From Amorphochlora amoebiformis (lineage: Eukaryota; Cercozoa; Chlorarachniophyceae), in NCBI GenBank assembly GCA_054601695.1, contig BAAHQB010000185.1, forward strand, positions 310,001-374,000: a DNA stretch of 64,000 nucleotides, in the 5' to 3' direction. The position numbers and the translations under genes are program-made. Every line of letters starts with the position of its first letter. Positions within the stretch are counted from its first letter, which is position 1. The notes beneath the pieces were generated by a model that saw only the letters and a program-made list of their open reading frames with translations, did no database searches and was not told the DNA's origin. Positions 1-64,000 of this stretch are shown in pieces.

Positions 1-51
1 TGTTAGGAGCACGGTTTTGGATACTAGAGTTAGGAGCACAGTTTTGGATAC

Positions 52-12265
<12,214 letters not shown>

Positions 12266-12321
12266 GGATGTGAACACGTGGACAAGTCAAAGGCAGACTT
12301 TTTAATAACTTTTCGGCTGTC
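12266..12321. promoter_or_regulatory. 56-bp head-to-head spacer between ABCC and saccharopine-dehydrogenase-like genes
   Basis: Only 56 bp separate the two divergent start codons, so any promoter must be shared or lie inside the neighbouring gene. The spacer contains the palindrome CACGTG (G-box/E-box) at 12275-12280 and an A/T-rich ttttaataac stretch at about 12299-12309. No canonical TATA box is evident. Transcription start sites cannot be placed; 5' leaders must be very short or overlap in antisense. Confidence 0.6.
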
Positions 12322-26919
<14,598 letters not shown>

Positions 26920-27064
26920 AACCTAGCCATAGCCGCCAGGCAAACTTGACCGGGAAGCTAGGCGCCATCTAGAGCATATTTTGAAAGAATAAATCCTACA
27001 TTCCGAGTCACCAGGCAGCTACAGAATCACCTTGCGTTAATCAATTTAGGGATACTCATATATG

Positions 27065-27098
<34 letters not shown>

Positions 27099-27126
27099 TA
27101 TGTGTGTGTATATATATAATATATAC

Positions 27127-27167
<41 letters not shown>

Positions 27168-27245
27168 CAAATATAATTTACATATATATATATATACTAG
27201 ATTTATATGTAAATATATATATAATATATAAATTTATAAACTTTC

Positions 27246-27282
<37 letters not shown>

Positions 27283-27305
27283 AATATATATATATACTTG
27301 GAATG

Positions 27306-27350
<45 letters not shown>

Positions 27351-28185
27351 TGATATATATATATATATGTACAAAAGATATATATATATATATAAGATAT
27401 AAGATACTAGAGTCTCGCTCGGACCGAGGCTAAATTTCTAGAATTTATACAATTTGGTCAAGGATATTTAAGCTAACATAACCTACCAGTATTAATCAGG
27501 TAAATACTTACGTCACACTAGTCACAGGCTCATAGTGTAGATAGTAGGTATTCGAGTAAGTTTTTTGCACAACTGAACTTACGGTACGTGATAGATAGAT
27601 AGATACTCTAGATACTAGTGCTTAGTTAGCCATCTACAATCTGACAATTGTCTAGAGTGATTAATTTACCAACCGCTGAAGATTAACATCTAGTTCTAGT
27701 AAAGTTACTAGGTTAGTCTAGGTTAGTCTACTAGTCTAGTTAGCTAGTTAGTAGACTAGGTAGAGAGAATATATCAAACGACGGCTAGACTAAATCATTC
27801 TAGTCATTACGATTCACTAGTAATTTCTAGAACTTGGACTCTACTAGTGTCTATCTAGTCTATAGATGCGGTCCATGTCTAGCATGTATACCGGATGTAT
27901 AATCATAAGCCGGAATTGTAGTAGTAGTATACAGTGTCACTATTCTAGCTATTATCCAATTGTTGCCACCAACTTAACCGATAGTTGATCTAGTTGATGA
28001 GAAATTAAACCTCACAGCTCTGGCAATTGATAAAATTTACACGTGGCGGCATCTACAAGTATGATGTATTTCTAAGCCTCGGAACTTTGCTAACTAGTAG
28101 ATGATAGGTTTTCGAGAACGAAAAGATGTTTGTTCTACACTGAATCATAGATAGAGAGAGCATTTTCTCATTGATGCATAATTAT

Positions 28186-28260
<75 letters not shown>

Positions 28261-28452
28261 AATCTCAAAAAGATTTAAAAATGTATTTAACATATCTGTG
28301 CAAACAAATACATGCACACACACAATTTATACATACACACACACACATATATATATATATATGTACATACATGTACTTATATATAATGCACCATGACTGA
28401 CATATCCAGCATGTGTCTAGGTACGTATAGTTCCACGTGTCTGCATTCTCAT
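26920..28452. other. Convergent spacer, CTAG-rich
   Basis: Spacer between the tail-to-tail ends of the saccharopine-dehydrogenase-like gene and PEX11. It contains the poly(A) signal, (AT)n at about 27060-27405, then roughly 750 bp (27400-28160) of complex sequence with dozens of CTAG words (for example around 27690-27770 and 27790-27870), then (AT)n at 28190-28258 and a short CA-rich part. No gene was found in it. Confidence 0.7.
26988..26993 (+). terminator. AATAAA polyadenylation signal of the saccharopine-dehydrogenase-like gene
   Basis: AATAAA lies 69 nt after the proposed TAG stop at 26917-26919, in ordinary non-repetitive sequence. Position and sequence fit a poly(A) signal and support the placement of the last exon. 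Confidence 0.55.
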
Positions 28453-38537
<10,085 letters not shown>

Positions 38538-38810
38538 TGAAGCGGTTCTCGATGGAGGCTTTTCGGGTTTTATTAGACGAAATGGTCAAATACCATCCAG
38601 CTAAAGTACTAATAGAGGGTTATTTTTCAGATATTCATTATTGTCATAGCCTAATATATAATATTCTAATAACCCTATAATAATCAACATGTGTGACTTC
38701 TAAGATATGTCACATCTTCTTAACTCCTACCCTACTTTGGTGGAGTTCAGGCGAATTTTGACCAACGAGTCGGTCCACGAGAACCAAGCCGTCGTGCACC
38801 GTGTCCAGTT
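38538..38810. promoter_or_regulatory. Divergent spacer shared by PEX11 and the PTS1 short-chain dehydrogenase
   Basis: 273 bp separate the start codons of two divergent genes, both pointing to the peroxisome. The spacer holds no simple repeats apart from an A/T-rich stretch (38605-38720), unlike almost all surrounding DNA. It is therefore a candidate bidirectional promoter. No known factor site could be assigned with confidence. Confidence 0.6.
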
Positions 38811-39677
38811 ATGACTGAGATCTTTCGGGCCGGGCGAGTCGCAGTGATAACCGGAGGGTATTTTAACACGTTCTTTTCGGACGAATGTAGAGTGACGGTA
38901 GATTTTACGATAGAGCTAGTGGAATCGGCTTCGGAGTCGCTAAGAAATGTGTGGAGATCGATATGAAGGTTGTTATTTCAGGTAGGCCAACCCCCCTGAA
39001 TTTCATTGAGCGTAGCACTAACATTGAACAAACTTTCAGATATTAATTCAAAAGAACTGGCTCATGCACACAGGAAGCTCAAGGACTTGGGACGGGGAGG
39101 TAAGAGAAAGATCAAGGGTGCGAACCGAATCGAAAGGTGGATATGTGATCATACATGTTTTCAGAGGTGATGGCTATTCAATGCGACGTGACCAAGCTAC
39201 TTAGCGTGTGGGATCTTAAGGACAAGTGAGATCATTAAATTTTCAACATTTTGAAGGGAAAATGAACTTTGTTATTTTCTACAAGGGTGTACAAGATCTG
39301 GGGCGAGGTGGCTTTCCTCTTCAACAATGCAGGGTACACATCAATATTCCCATTTCTTCCTTTCTTACTCATGTCTCAGAAATCCGTTAAGACCCCAGGG
39401 CCCTTCTTCTCTCCCTCTCCCTCTCTATGCTTCTCTACGAATTAAGTACCGCGTCTCGTCTCTAGAATAGAGAAGCATCACCGTTCTCCTCCTGCCTCTC
39501 TTCCTTTCCTCGCCCCTTCTTTCTCTTCTTCCATGCGGTGTACTCGTAAACCCTTTTCCTCATCGCTGAAACGGATGTGTGAAAGTGACACACTACCAAT
39601 AATGTACATTGAACTAGATTGGGACTATTTTACCGTAGATATATTTTACATATTTCTTCATAATATATACATATATA

Positions 39678-39723
<46 letters not shown>

Positions 39724-39732
39724 ATATGTATA

Positions 39733-39806
<74 letters not shown>

Positions 39807-39815
39807 ATATGTATA

Positions 39816-39875
<60 letters not shown>

Positions 39876-40108
39876 CGTAGCACAGTCAGTCCAAAATAGT
39901 ACATGTAACATTCTACTTCTAGGCTATCAGGGGGCTGGTCAACATACAACACCACGAAGTCAGAATGGGATCTCGTGCTGGGGGTCAATCTCACGGGCGT
40001 CATTAATGGACTGTCGGTTAGTATTCAATATTTATCTGTCTATGTCCAATTTCTATAAATTATTTCGGTTAAGAACCAGGTAATGAAGTACAATATATAT
40101 AAATATAC

Positions 40109-40172
<64 letters not shown>

Positions 40173-40382
40173 ATATATATGTAATATATATGTAATATAT
40201 GTATATTTAGATCCAGTATATTTCTTTACTTTCCGGTCTATATGTGTATCGTACAGCTGATATGTGCATCTTTACCACTGATTTTAGCATAAATATAATA
40301 TGTATGTATATATAAATATATAGATTTAAGTTTTCATATATATATATATATATATATACATATATATATAATATATCACTAA

Positions 40383-40423
<41 letters not shown>

Positions 40424-40687
40424 CGTGTGTGTGTGTATGAGTATGCACATCCAGTGTTTATCCCTTCTGTTAGCATATAGATGTATTTACAAGGTTTAAC
40501 GTGTACATTTATATCATGAATACATACTATTATATATATATATATATATATTGATATATATATGTATATATATATATATTATATAAGTATATATTTACAC
40601 ACATATATATATATATATATATATACATATTATACATACATATATACACACACATATATATATATATATAATATATATGTATGCATT

Positions 40688-40728
<41 letters not shown>

Positions 40729-41130
40729 TACTTATAATTGAGATTATATACACTGTTTCAGTATTTATTCTCTCTCTCGGTACATAGATGTGGTACATTT
40801 TGGTTATATAATATGCGTACATATATTAGATATATAATAATATATTGTATTTACATTACATATATATATATATTATATATTATATATATATATATATATT
40901 CGTATATTATATAATATAACAACATCGCTGTTCCCTTTTCCTCCCGCACTCTCTCCCTCTCTAGCTCTCTTCTCTCTCTTTCCCTCTCGCACCCGTGAAA
41001 ACAGCGTTAATTTCAAGTTTATCATAGGCGTTTGTCCCAAGTATGGTGAAACAGAAGACCAGATGTTGCGTGATAAATACGTCGTCCGTATCTGGCCTAG
41101 TCGGCGCAAACTCTCTGCCTTTCACTGGGG

Positions 41131-41182
<52 letters not shown>

Positions 41183-41239
41183 TGTGTATGTGTGTGTGTT
41201 TGTGTATGTATGTATATACATATTAACATAACAATACAC

Positions 41240-41279
<40 letters not shown>

Positions 41280-41773
41280 CTATTCACTCAGGCTCCTTAT
41301 ATCGTATCCAAGACGGCGGTCACCGCTCTCACGGAATGTCTATCAGTCGAACTAAGGGCAAAGAAAACTAACGTCACAGCTCATGTAAGTATAATATATG
41401 CGTACGTTAAATATTAATGCGGGCCTAAGTCATGTTAATTACATACTTACGTATGTGAAAGATTACTACGGGCTATATAGGTTAATGTTGACGCTCGTAT
41501 GTAAGTGTTTACATGTGTGCTAAGAAAACTGATGTTACGGTTCATGAATACATGTTATTACTACGAGCTAGTAAGTGATTGTAAAATTACCTATATATAC
41601 GTCTCACCACGCGAAAAGGGTTCCGGTGTCCAGCAGTGTGGTTGATATGAATGTACATGTATGCAATGAAAAGTGTAAATTGTTCTCTTTCCGCATGTAA
41701 GTAATGCATGTATGTGTAATACGCGTACTATTACTATGGGTTGAGAGGTTAATGGCACTGGTCGAGTAGGTAT

Positions 41774-41804
<31 letters not shown>

Positions 41805-41906
41805 ATATATATATATATGTATATATATTTACGTGTATCTCTCTCCTTCCCTTTTCTCTTGTTTCTTTATTGTTCGAAACTAGTACTTGTAAGACCTCAA
41901 CTTACA

Positions 41907-41937
<31 letters not shown>

Positions 41938-42063
41938 TATATATATATATATATACACACATAATGTATATATATATATATATATATCATATATATACGC
42001 TAATGAATATATACCCCACACCTATTTTGTCATAAGCCCTCTATATACATGTGTGTATATATA

Positions 42064-42103
<40 letters not shown>

Positions 42104-42436
42104 AATATATATATTTACATATAAATATAAATGTATTTTTTCATGTATGTGTACAACAAGATTCCTACATGATCTGTTAACCTTCATAGATTGTAACTCG
42201 ACAAATCTACACATATTAGTATATATAGAGAGAGAGATTGAAGAGGGAGAGAGAGAGATTGAAAAGAAAGAGAGAGAGAGTGAAGAGAGAGAGAGAGTGA
42301 AGATGAAGAAAGAGAGAGGAAAGAGCGATGTAGAGTCTGAGAATTGGATGAAAGGTTCTCATGCCCGGAATGATTAAGACTGGAATTCTGGAGAACAGCG
42401 AGCGTGCAGGTATGTATAAATACATATATAAATATA

Positions 42437-42478
<42 letters not shown>

Positions 42479-43045
42479 TATGTACCATCCATCCATACAT
42501 ATACACATGCATCCAACAAAACGAAATCTTTACCCAAAAAACACTTCTCCAGGTACAACCAACAGGCGAAATACTACAAATTCCCAGATATTCCACACCC
42601 ACTCCCCCCCCCCTTCCCGAATCCCTCACGCTCGTTTCGTACACACCACCAAGTCGATGGAAAATACTCAAAATACGGAAAATACGCAACATATATCACA
42701 CACGTGTACACAAACCGCATGGTTTTCGAAAGGAAGCGGACTGAGTCAGCGGAGTGTACTGGCTAAGAATGAACTGGTATTGATGAATAAGTATAAGAAG
42801 GCTCTGGAGGAGAAGGTATGGGGATGGGGAAGAAGGGGGTGGGGAGGGGGTGTTTGTTTTGTTTGTTAAAGTGTGTGTGTGTGTGTAAATCTGTGTATTT
42901 TATTCACTTTTGTGGAAATCTACATATATGTACATATGTATATTATGAAAGGAAATATATTGTTGTGTATTGGATGTCTTTGTTCAACTGGTTATCTATC
43001 TGTAAAACAGATATAACATATTTGTAAATATATATATATGCATAT

Positions 43046-43094
<49 letters not shown>

Positions 43095-43156
43095 TATATA
43101 GATATATATATATATATATGTATATATTTATTTATTTATTTATATATATTTAAATA

Positions 43157-43198
<42 letters not shown>

Positions 43199-43202
43199 GT
43201 GA

Positions 43203-43280
<78 letters not shown>

Positions 43281-43538
43281 ATATATATATATATACATGC
43301 GTATATATATATATATATATATATATATACGTTTGTTCAATTGGGTATCCATCTAAAAAATAAATAAACATATACCTATATATACACACACACATATATA
43401 TATATATACATATATATCTGCTTATAATGATTTATATATACATATATATATATATATACAAATATATATATATATATATATACCATATATATATATATAT
43501 ATGCTTCCATTTTATGAATATATATATTATATAATATA

Positions 43539-43586
<48 letters not shown>

Positions 43587-43803
43587 GGAATGAGCGTGAC
43601 GGAAATGGTCGAAAAGATGTTTGCACGAGTGCAAAGGGGGGATTTCTACCTTGTCATCACGTATAGTATATATATATATATATATGTATATATGATATGT
43701 ATACATGTGTAAAATATGTGTATACATAAATATGTATACGTATACCCATATGTGATATATATATATATATATATATTTATATAAAAATATATGTATATAT
43801 ATG

Positions 43804-43862
<59 letters not shown>

Positions 43863-43944
43863 GTGTACGTGATGACCAGGTAAATTCGCCCCTTATCAAT
43901 TGTGTAACTTCTTTTTTTTTTTTATATATATATATAGATATTAA

Positions 43945-44016
<72 letters not shown>

Positions 44017-44017
44017 T

Positions 44018-44055
<38 letters not shown>

Positions 44056-44084
44056 GTGTGTGTTAATAAATATATATGCACATA

Positions 44085-44141
<57 letters not shown>

Positions 44142-44321
44142 GTACATATATATATATATATGTATATATTCGTATATAATATATAAGCAAATATATATAT
44201 ATCTATATCTATAGTATATACATATATATATATAACATATTTATTTATATGTATATTTATATATATATATATATATATATAAATATATATATACTATGTA
44301 TGTATGTATGTATATATATTT

Positions 44322-44367
<46 letters not shown>

Positions 44368-44395
44368 TTATATACGTATTCTGTAAATATATATA

Positions 44396-44455
<60 letters not shown>

Positions 44456-44678
44456 GTATATATCAATATGTAAAATCCTAATATGTATATATATATATAT
44501 ATATAATTTGTATGTATATTTATACGCTTCCTAGGCCCCCAGAACAACCGGAGGCCGTCTTTCGCGCACTGGCTGCAGTAAGGTGACAAATATATATATA
44601 TATATATATATCTATATATATATATGTATATATGTATATAACTGTATATATATATATATATAATATAAATATATATAC

Positions 44679-44741
<63 letters not shown>

Positions 44742-44803
44742 GTGTGAGTATGTATAATCATATTTACATATTTATATATACTATAAATACACACTTATTA
44801 TGT

Positions 44804-44843
<40 letters not shown>

Positions 44844-44999
44844 AGTATGTTTATATGTATAAATGCATGTACGTATAAATACATATATACATATGCATAT
44901 ATATATATATATATATTAGTATATATATATATATACATTAATATATATATTAATATATGTATATATATATATATGTATGTATGTTTGTATATTTGTACG

Positions 45000-45041
<42 letters not shown>

Positions 45042-45084
45042 ATGTAGGTATATATCCTTTAGATGTATTACATGTGTATATATA

Positions 45085-45117
<33 letters not shown>

Positions 45118-45364
45118 ATATATACATATATATCTACTGTGCATATACATCCTCTATATTCTCAGGGGCGATGACATCGTGCACAACCGTCCTGCAGTAT
45201 GCTCTCCAGCCTTAATCCCAATCCTAACCACAACCCTAATCCAGAGCCTAAGCCTAACTCTAGTAACTCTAAACCTCACAGCTTTTGTACTCGCATTCCA
45301 AGTCGATATGTAAACATACATTTAACACACATGTTGAGTACTAAACTTAAGATTTTGATACAAC

Positions 45365-45437
<73 letters not shown>

Positions 45438-45665
45438 TAGATATATATATATATACATATACATGTATTGACATTATGCGGCATATTAAACTTCAGTCGT
45501 AAAATGGGGAAAATGCTTCATCATAGATACATTCTAGACAGTACATAGATCCATAAATGCTGTTTTCAGAATAGCGTCTCCATATCCCCGATGCCCAAAG
45601 ACACGCGACGTGCGCTGAAGGAGAGTGTGAAAGCTGCGAAGTCTGCAATCAAATCGAAGCTCTAG
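38811..45665 (+). CDS. Classical short-chain dehydrogenase/reductase with C-terminal PTS1 (SKL), 14 exons, 319 aa
   Basis: Exons: 38811-38857, 38914-38981, 39040-39099, 39165-39225, 39286-39333, 39923-40016, 41028-41129, 41292-41384, 42355-42409, 42733-42815, 43587-43660, 44535-44582, 45166-45196, 45570-45665. All phases match. SDR landmarks in order: TGGASGIG nucleotide-binding loop (14-21), DVT (66-68), NNAG (92-95), structural Asn in VNLTG (117), INTSS (142-146, probable catalytic Ser), YIVSK (Tyr163, Lys167), VLMPGMIKT after the active site, and GDFYLVIT near the end. The protein ends AIKSKL-stop, a canonical type 1 peroxisomal targeting signal, so a peroxisomal matrix oxidoreductase is inferred; the substrate is not evident. 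The acceptor of exon 10 is ambiguous: 42733 keeps family spacing, while a good acceptor before 42553 would add about 60 Asn/Thr-rich residues in frame. The first four introns are only 56-65 nt, whereas later ones are inflated by (AT)n. Confidence 0.93.
42225..42325. repeat. GA-rich microsatellite
   Basis: Purine tract of GAGAGA/GAAGA repeats in SDR intron 8 just upstream of exon 9 (42355). An upstream purine-rich stretch is unusual next to a 3' splice site. Confidence 0.9.
43636..43898. repeat. Inverted copy of SDR exon-11 3' edge and donor
   Basis: The exon end at 43636-43668 (ggggatttctaccttgtcat and on through the donor cacgtata) reappears in reverse complement at 43863-43898 with about seven changes. 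The two arms are separated by about 190 bp of (AT)n and could pair as a hairpin in the pre-mRNA. Confidence 0.75.
45660..45662 (+). other. Type 1 peroxisomal targeting signal terminus (SKL)
   Basis: The last three codons before TAG at 45663-45665 are TCG AAG CTC (45654-45662), giving Ser-Lys-Leu preceded by a lysine-rich helix ([12 protein letters not shown]). This is the textbook PEX5-binding tripeptide. The reading frame is fixed by 13 matching splice phases and by the SDR motifs upstream, so a chance SKL is unlikely. Confidence 0.88.
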
Positions 45666-46240
45666 AGAGGCTGTGGGATGTATGTATGTACGTATCTACA
45701 CTGTCGTGCTTGGCGAAGAGTGTCTAGAGTATGTCATAAAATCGAACTTAGTCCAGAGTGACTGTGGAATGTATATACGTAGTCTTTATTACACAGTGTT
45801 GTGGTTTCTAGTGCTTCAGTGGCGCCTACTTGCCTAGCTTGCTGCAGCTGCAGCTAGCTCGCATAAATGCATTATTTCAACTTAAGCAAAGTCTTGCGCA
45901 CTTTGCAATCGCATCTATCTAAGTTCATCTCTGATTAGAGTCTAGCCAATCTAGAGTATCTACTAGATCTAGAGTATCAGGATCTAGCTGGCGTAGAGGA
46001 TGTTGCTATTCTACTACATGTATATTATTCTCTGGATTCTGATTCTCAGGCTATTTTAGCTATTATTGGATTGTCTACATTCTAGACATTCTAGAGATTA
46101 GCTAGATTAGGGGCTAACTAGACTAGGCTACTACTGAAGTCTAGATCTACTAGATCTAGTCGGATCCGATCTATGGTTACATGCATGGAGTATATTCTAA
46201 GTATCATGATAACTCTTACTATATACTAGATCTAGTAGAT

Positions 46241-46298
<58 letters not shown>

Positions 46299-47183
46299 GC
46301 CTCAAACTAATATACTAGATATTCTATGGCTACTAGTAGCCTATGATAAATTCAACAGTGACTCGCAAGCATTGATATTTGGGATATCATCTAGATCATC
46401 TAGATAACAGCGCCACTGCCAAGTTACATTACTTTGTATTGTTGCATACAATACGCATGTAGTATCAATGGACGTCAACAATGCAACAATACGTATACCA
46501 CATACGTACGCACAAATATATTCCACGTACGTATCACTTGCGTATATCACTGAGATGCGTATTCCAATATACACTAAATTTTACTAATGCGTACGCACAT
46601 AACAGTGTACCAATACGTACATACATACGTACGAAATACGTACGCACATAACAGTGTACCAATACGTACATACGTACGTGCGACCAAAATAAGTACCGAC
46701 ATACGTGCCATACATATCGGAATTGTCTTCTAGTCTTGTGGTGGGTCTCTAGGGTCTAGTCTGTAGTGGACCACCAGATATGCAGCTTGCACACGTTGCG
46801 TCCGTAATAACTTTCGAGACATATGTGAGTTAGCTAATTTAGACTGGTTAGACCGTGGCAACTATACATACTCTAGCTACCTACTAGACCTAGTCTAGTA
46901 GGGTTAGCATCTTGTCATCGCCCTCTAGCCCTCAGGATTACATGTATCTAGATTATATATACTCAGATACTAGTGTGTTCGAGAGAGGTCACTACGGTCT
47001 ATAGTCTAGCTAGTTATAAATATCACGTCAAGTCGAGCGTATAATTTATAAAATTCTAGAAATTCGATTTGCAACAAACTAGACTAAGTACAACCCTTTC
47101 GCTAAATTCTAGAAAAATTTGAACCTATCGGTGACATGCTAGACATAATCTAGATAATCGGATATCGATGCTTCTCTCTATGT
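45666..47183. other. Convergent spacer, CTAG- and TACGTA-rich
   Basis: Spacer between the 3' ends of the SDR and the CGI-58-like gene. Complex, non-microsatellite DNA dense in CTAG (45940-46330, 46740-47160) with many overlapping CTAGATCTAG-like palindromes, and a TACGTA-rich block (46480-46700) in which a segment of about 45 bp is repeated. One (AT)n run at 46254-46296. No convincing exon was found on either strand. Confidence 0.7.
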
Positions 47184-61603
<14,420 letters not shown>

Positions 61604-61994
61604 TTGTGCCTATCTCGCTGCTTCACAATGAGTGCCTCGGCTTCATCGGTTCCGGAGTGGCTTAATCTCGGCCGTGGAAACTAAGATATCAGTATTCAAT
61701 ATGCAGATATTGATATAATGTCTACATCGATAATCTAGTATTGATATCCGGACATGTATATTAATTATCAGTCAAACTCCCCGGAATTTTAACCTAAACC
61801 CCGGGCTTCGGAATCCAATATTCCCTTTGGGTCGATTCCGACTGTGAGGTCCGCCACTGAAATTCACTTTCACAGGCGATTTGGAACCCTTATCCTCCCC
61901 CTTTCACTCTAGATTCCGGAGGCCTTGCACTCTCAGTCAATTGTTCGAAGTGAATACGGAAACGAAACGAATTTAACCGACATTTTAAGGTTCC
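61604..61994. promoter_or_regulatory. Divergent spacer between CGI-58-like gene and unknown gene
   Basis: 391 bp of ordinary, repeat-free sequence between the minus start at 61603 and the plus ATG at 61995. It contains a small cluster of GATATC/GATATT-type words (61685-61750). It is a probable shared promoter region by position; no factor site is recognisable. Confidence 0.5.
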
Positions 61995-63445
<1,451 letters not shown>

Positions 63446-63504
63446 GTATCTTATATTATTTAACATGTAAATACATATATATAATATATATATATATATT
63501 TATA

Positions 63505-63569
<65 letters not shown>

Positions 63570-63571
63570 TA

Positions 63572-63621
<50 letters not shown>

Positions 63622-63760
63622 CTGGTGAAGTTCATAGTAATCAGGCGAAAGCATGCAACAAACTTGCAGCTGGTATTTAAATTATTTATCATATATACAA
63701 ATATATAGACATGTATATATGTATGTATATGTGTATACATATATAAAATATATACATACA

Positions 63761-63796
<36 letters not shown>

Positions 63797-63840
63797 CTCG
63801 TTCACGCAGCATTGACAACTAACCTTACGTAGGGCAGTAT

Positions 63841-63872
<32 letters not shown>

Positions 63873-63946
63873 ATTTTTATATTATATTTATTATATATAT
63901 ATATATATTGTATATATTGTGTATAAATATATATATATATATATAT

Positions 63947-63985
<39 letters not shown>

Positions 63986-64000
63986 TTATATATATATACA

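Noticed and set aside
63810-63845. Fourth exon of the rightmost gene after tcacgcag
   Set aside because: Stops occur in the phase required by exon 3; no coherent reading.

Overview
This window comes from a eukaryotic nuclear genome, most likely a unicellular alga or other protist. The evidence is GT-AG introns in every gene, interstitial TTAGGG/CCCTAA arrays throughout, and long AT-dinucleotide microsatellites. The lineage cannot be fixed from the sequence alone. Most long open frames (poly-Ile/Tyr, Asn/Pro, Leu/Thr, Arg/Ala, Ser/Leu) are translations of simple repeats and are not genes.

Reading both strands exon by exon gives six genes built from very short exons (about 27-241 nt, usually 30-110 nt). 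Intron phases agree at nearly every junction. Left to right, in strictly alternating orientation: (A) minus strand, 12265 to beyond the left edge, an ABCC/MRP-type ABC transporter (first 290 residues). (B) Plus strand, 12322-26919, a 446-residue saccharopine-dehydrogenase-family oxidoreductase. (C) Minus strand, 38537-28453, a PEX11-type peroxisome proliferation protein. (D) Plus strand, 38811-45665, a 319-residue classical short-chain dehydrogenase ending in Ser-Lys-Leu, a type 1 peroxisomal targeting signal. (E) Minus strand, 61603-47184, a 436-residue alpha/beta hydrolase of the CGI-58/ABHD4-ABHD5 group. (F) Plus strand, from 61995 past the right edge, an unrecognised protein. A/B, C/D and E/F are head-to-head pairs with short spacers (56, 273 and 391 bp between start codons). 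B/C and D/E are tail-to-tail pairs whose spacers are strikingly rich in CTAG. Genes C, D and E suggest a peroxisome/lipid neighbourhood.

Coding sequence is only about 6 kb of the 64 kb. The rest is mostly intron: (AT)n, telomere-like arrays that usually read CCCTAA on the sense strand, and minisatellites. The most unusual feature is that many introns hold serial copies of the edge of the neighbouring exon together with its splice site, separated by (AT)n and tending to decay with distance. In some places a whole small exon with both splice sites is duplicated or triplicated. This recurs in five genes (and as an inverted copy in the sixth), on donor and acceptor sides, and looks like a general process of local exon-edge amplification. 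All gene models are manual splices from sequence alone, without transcript support.
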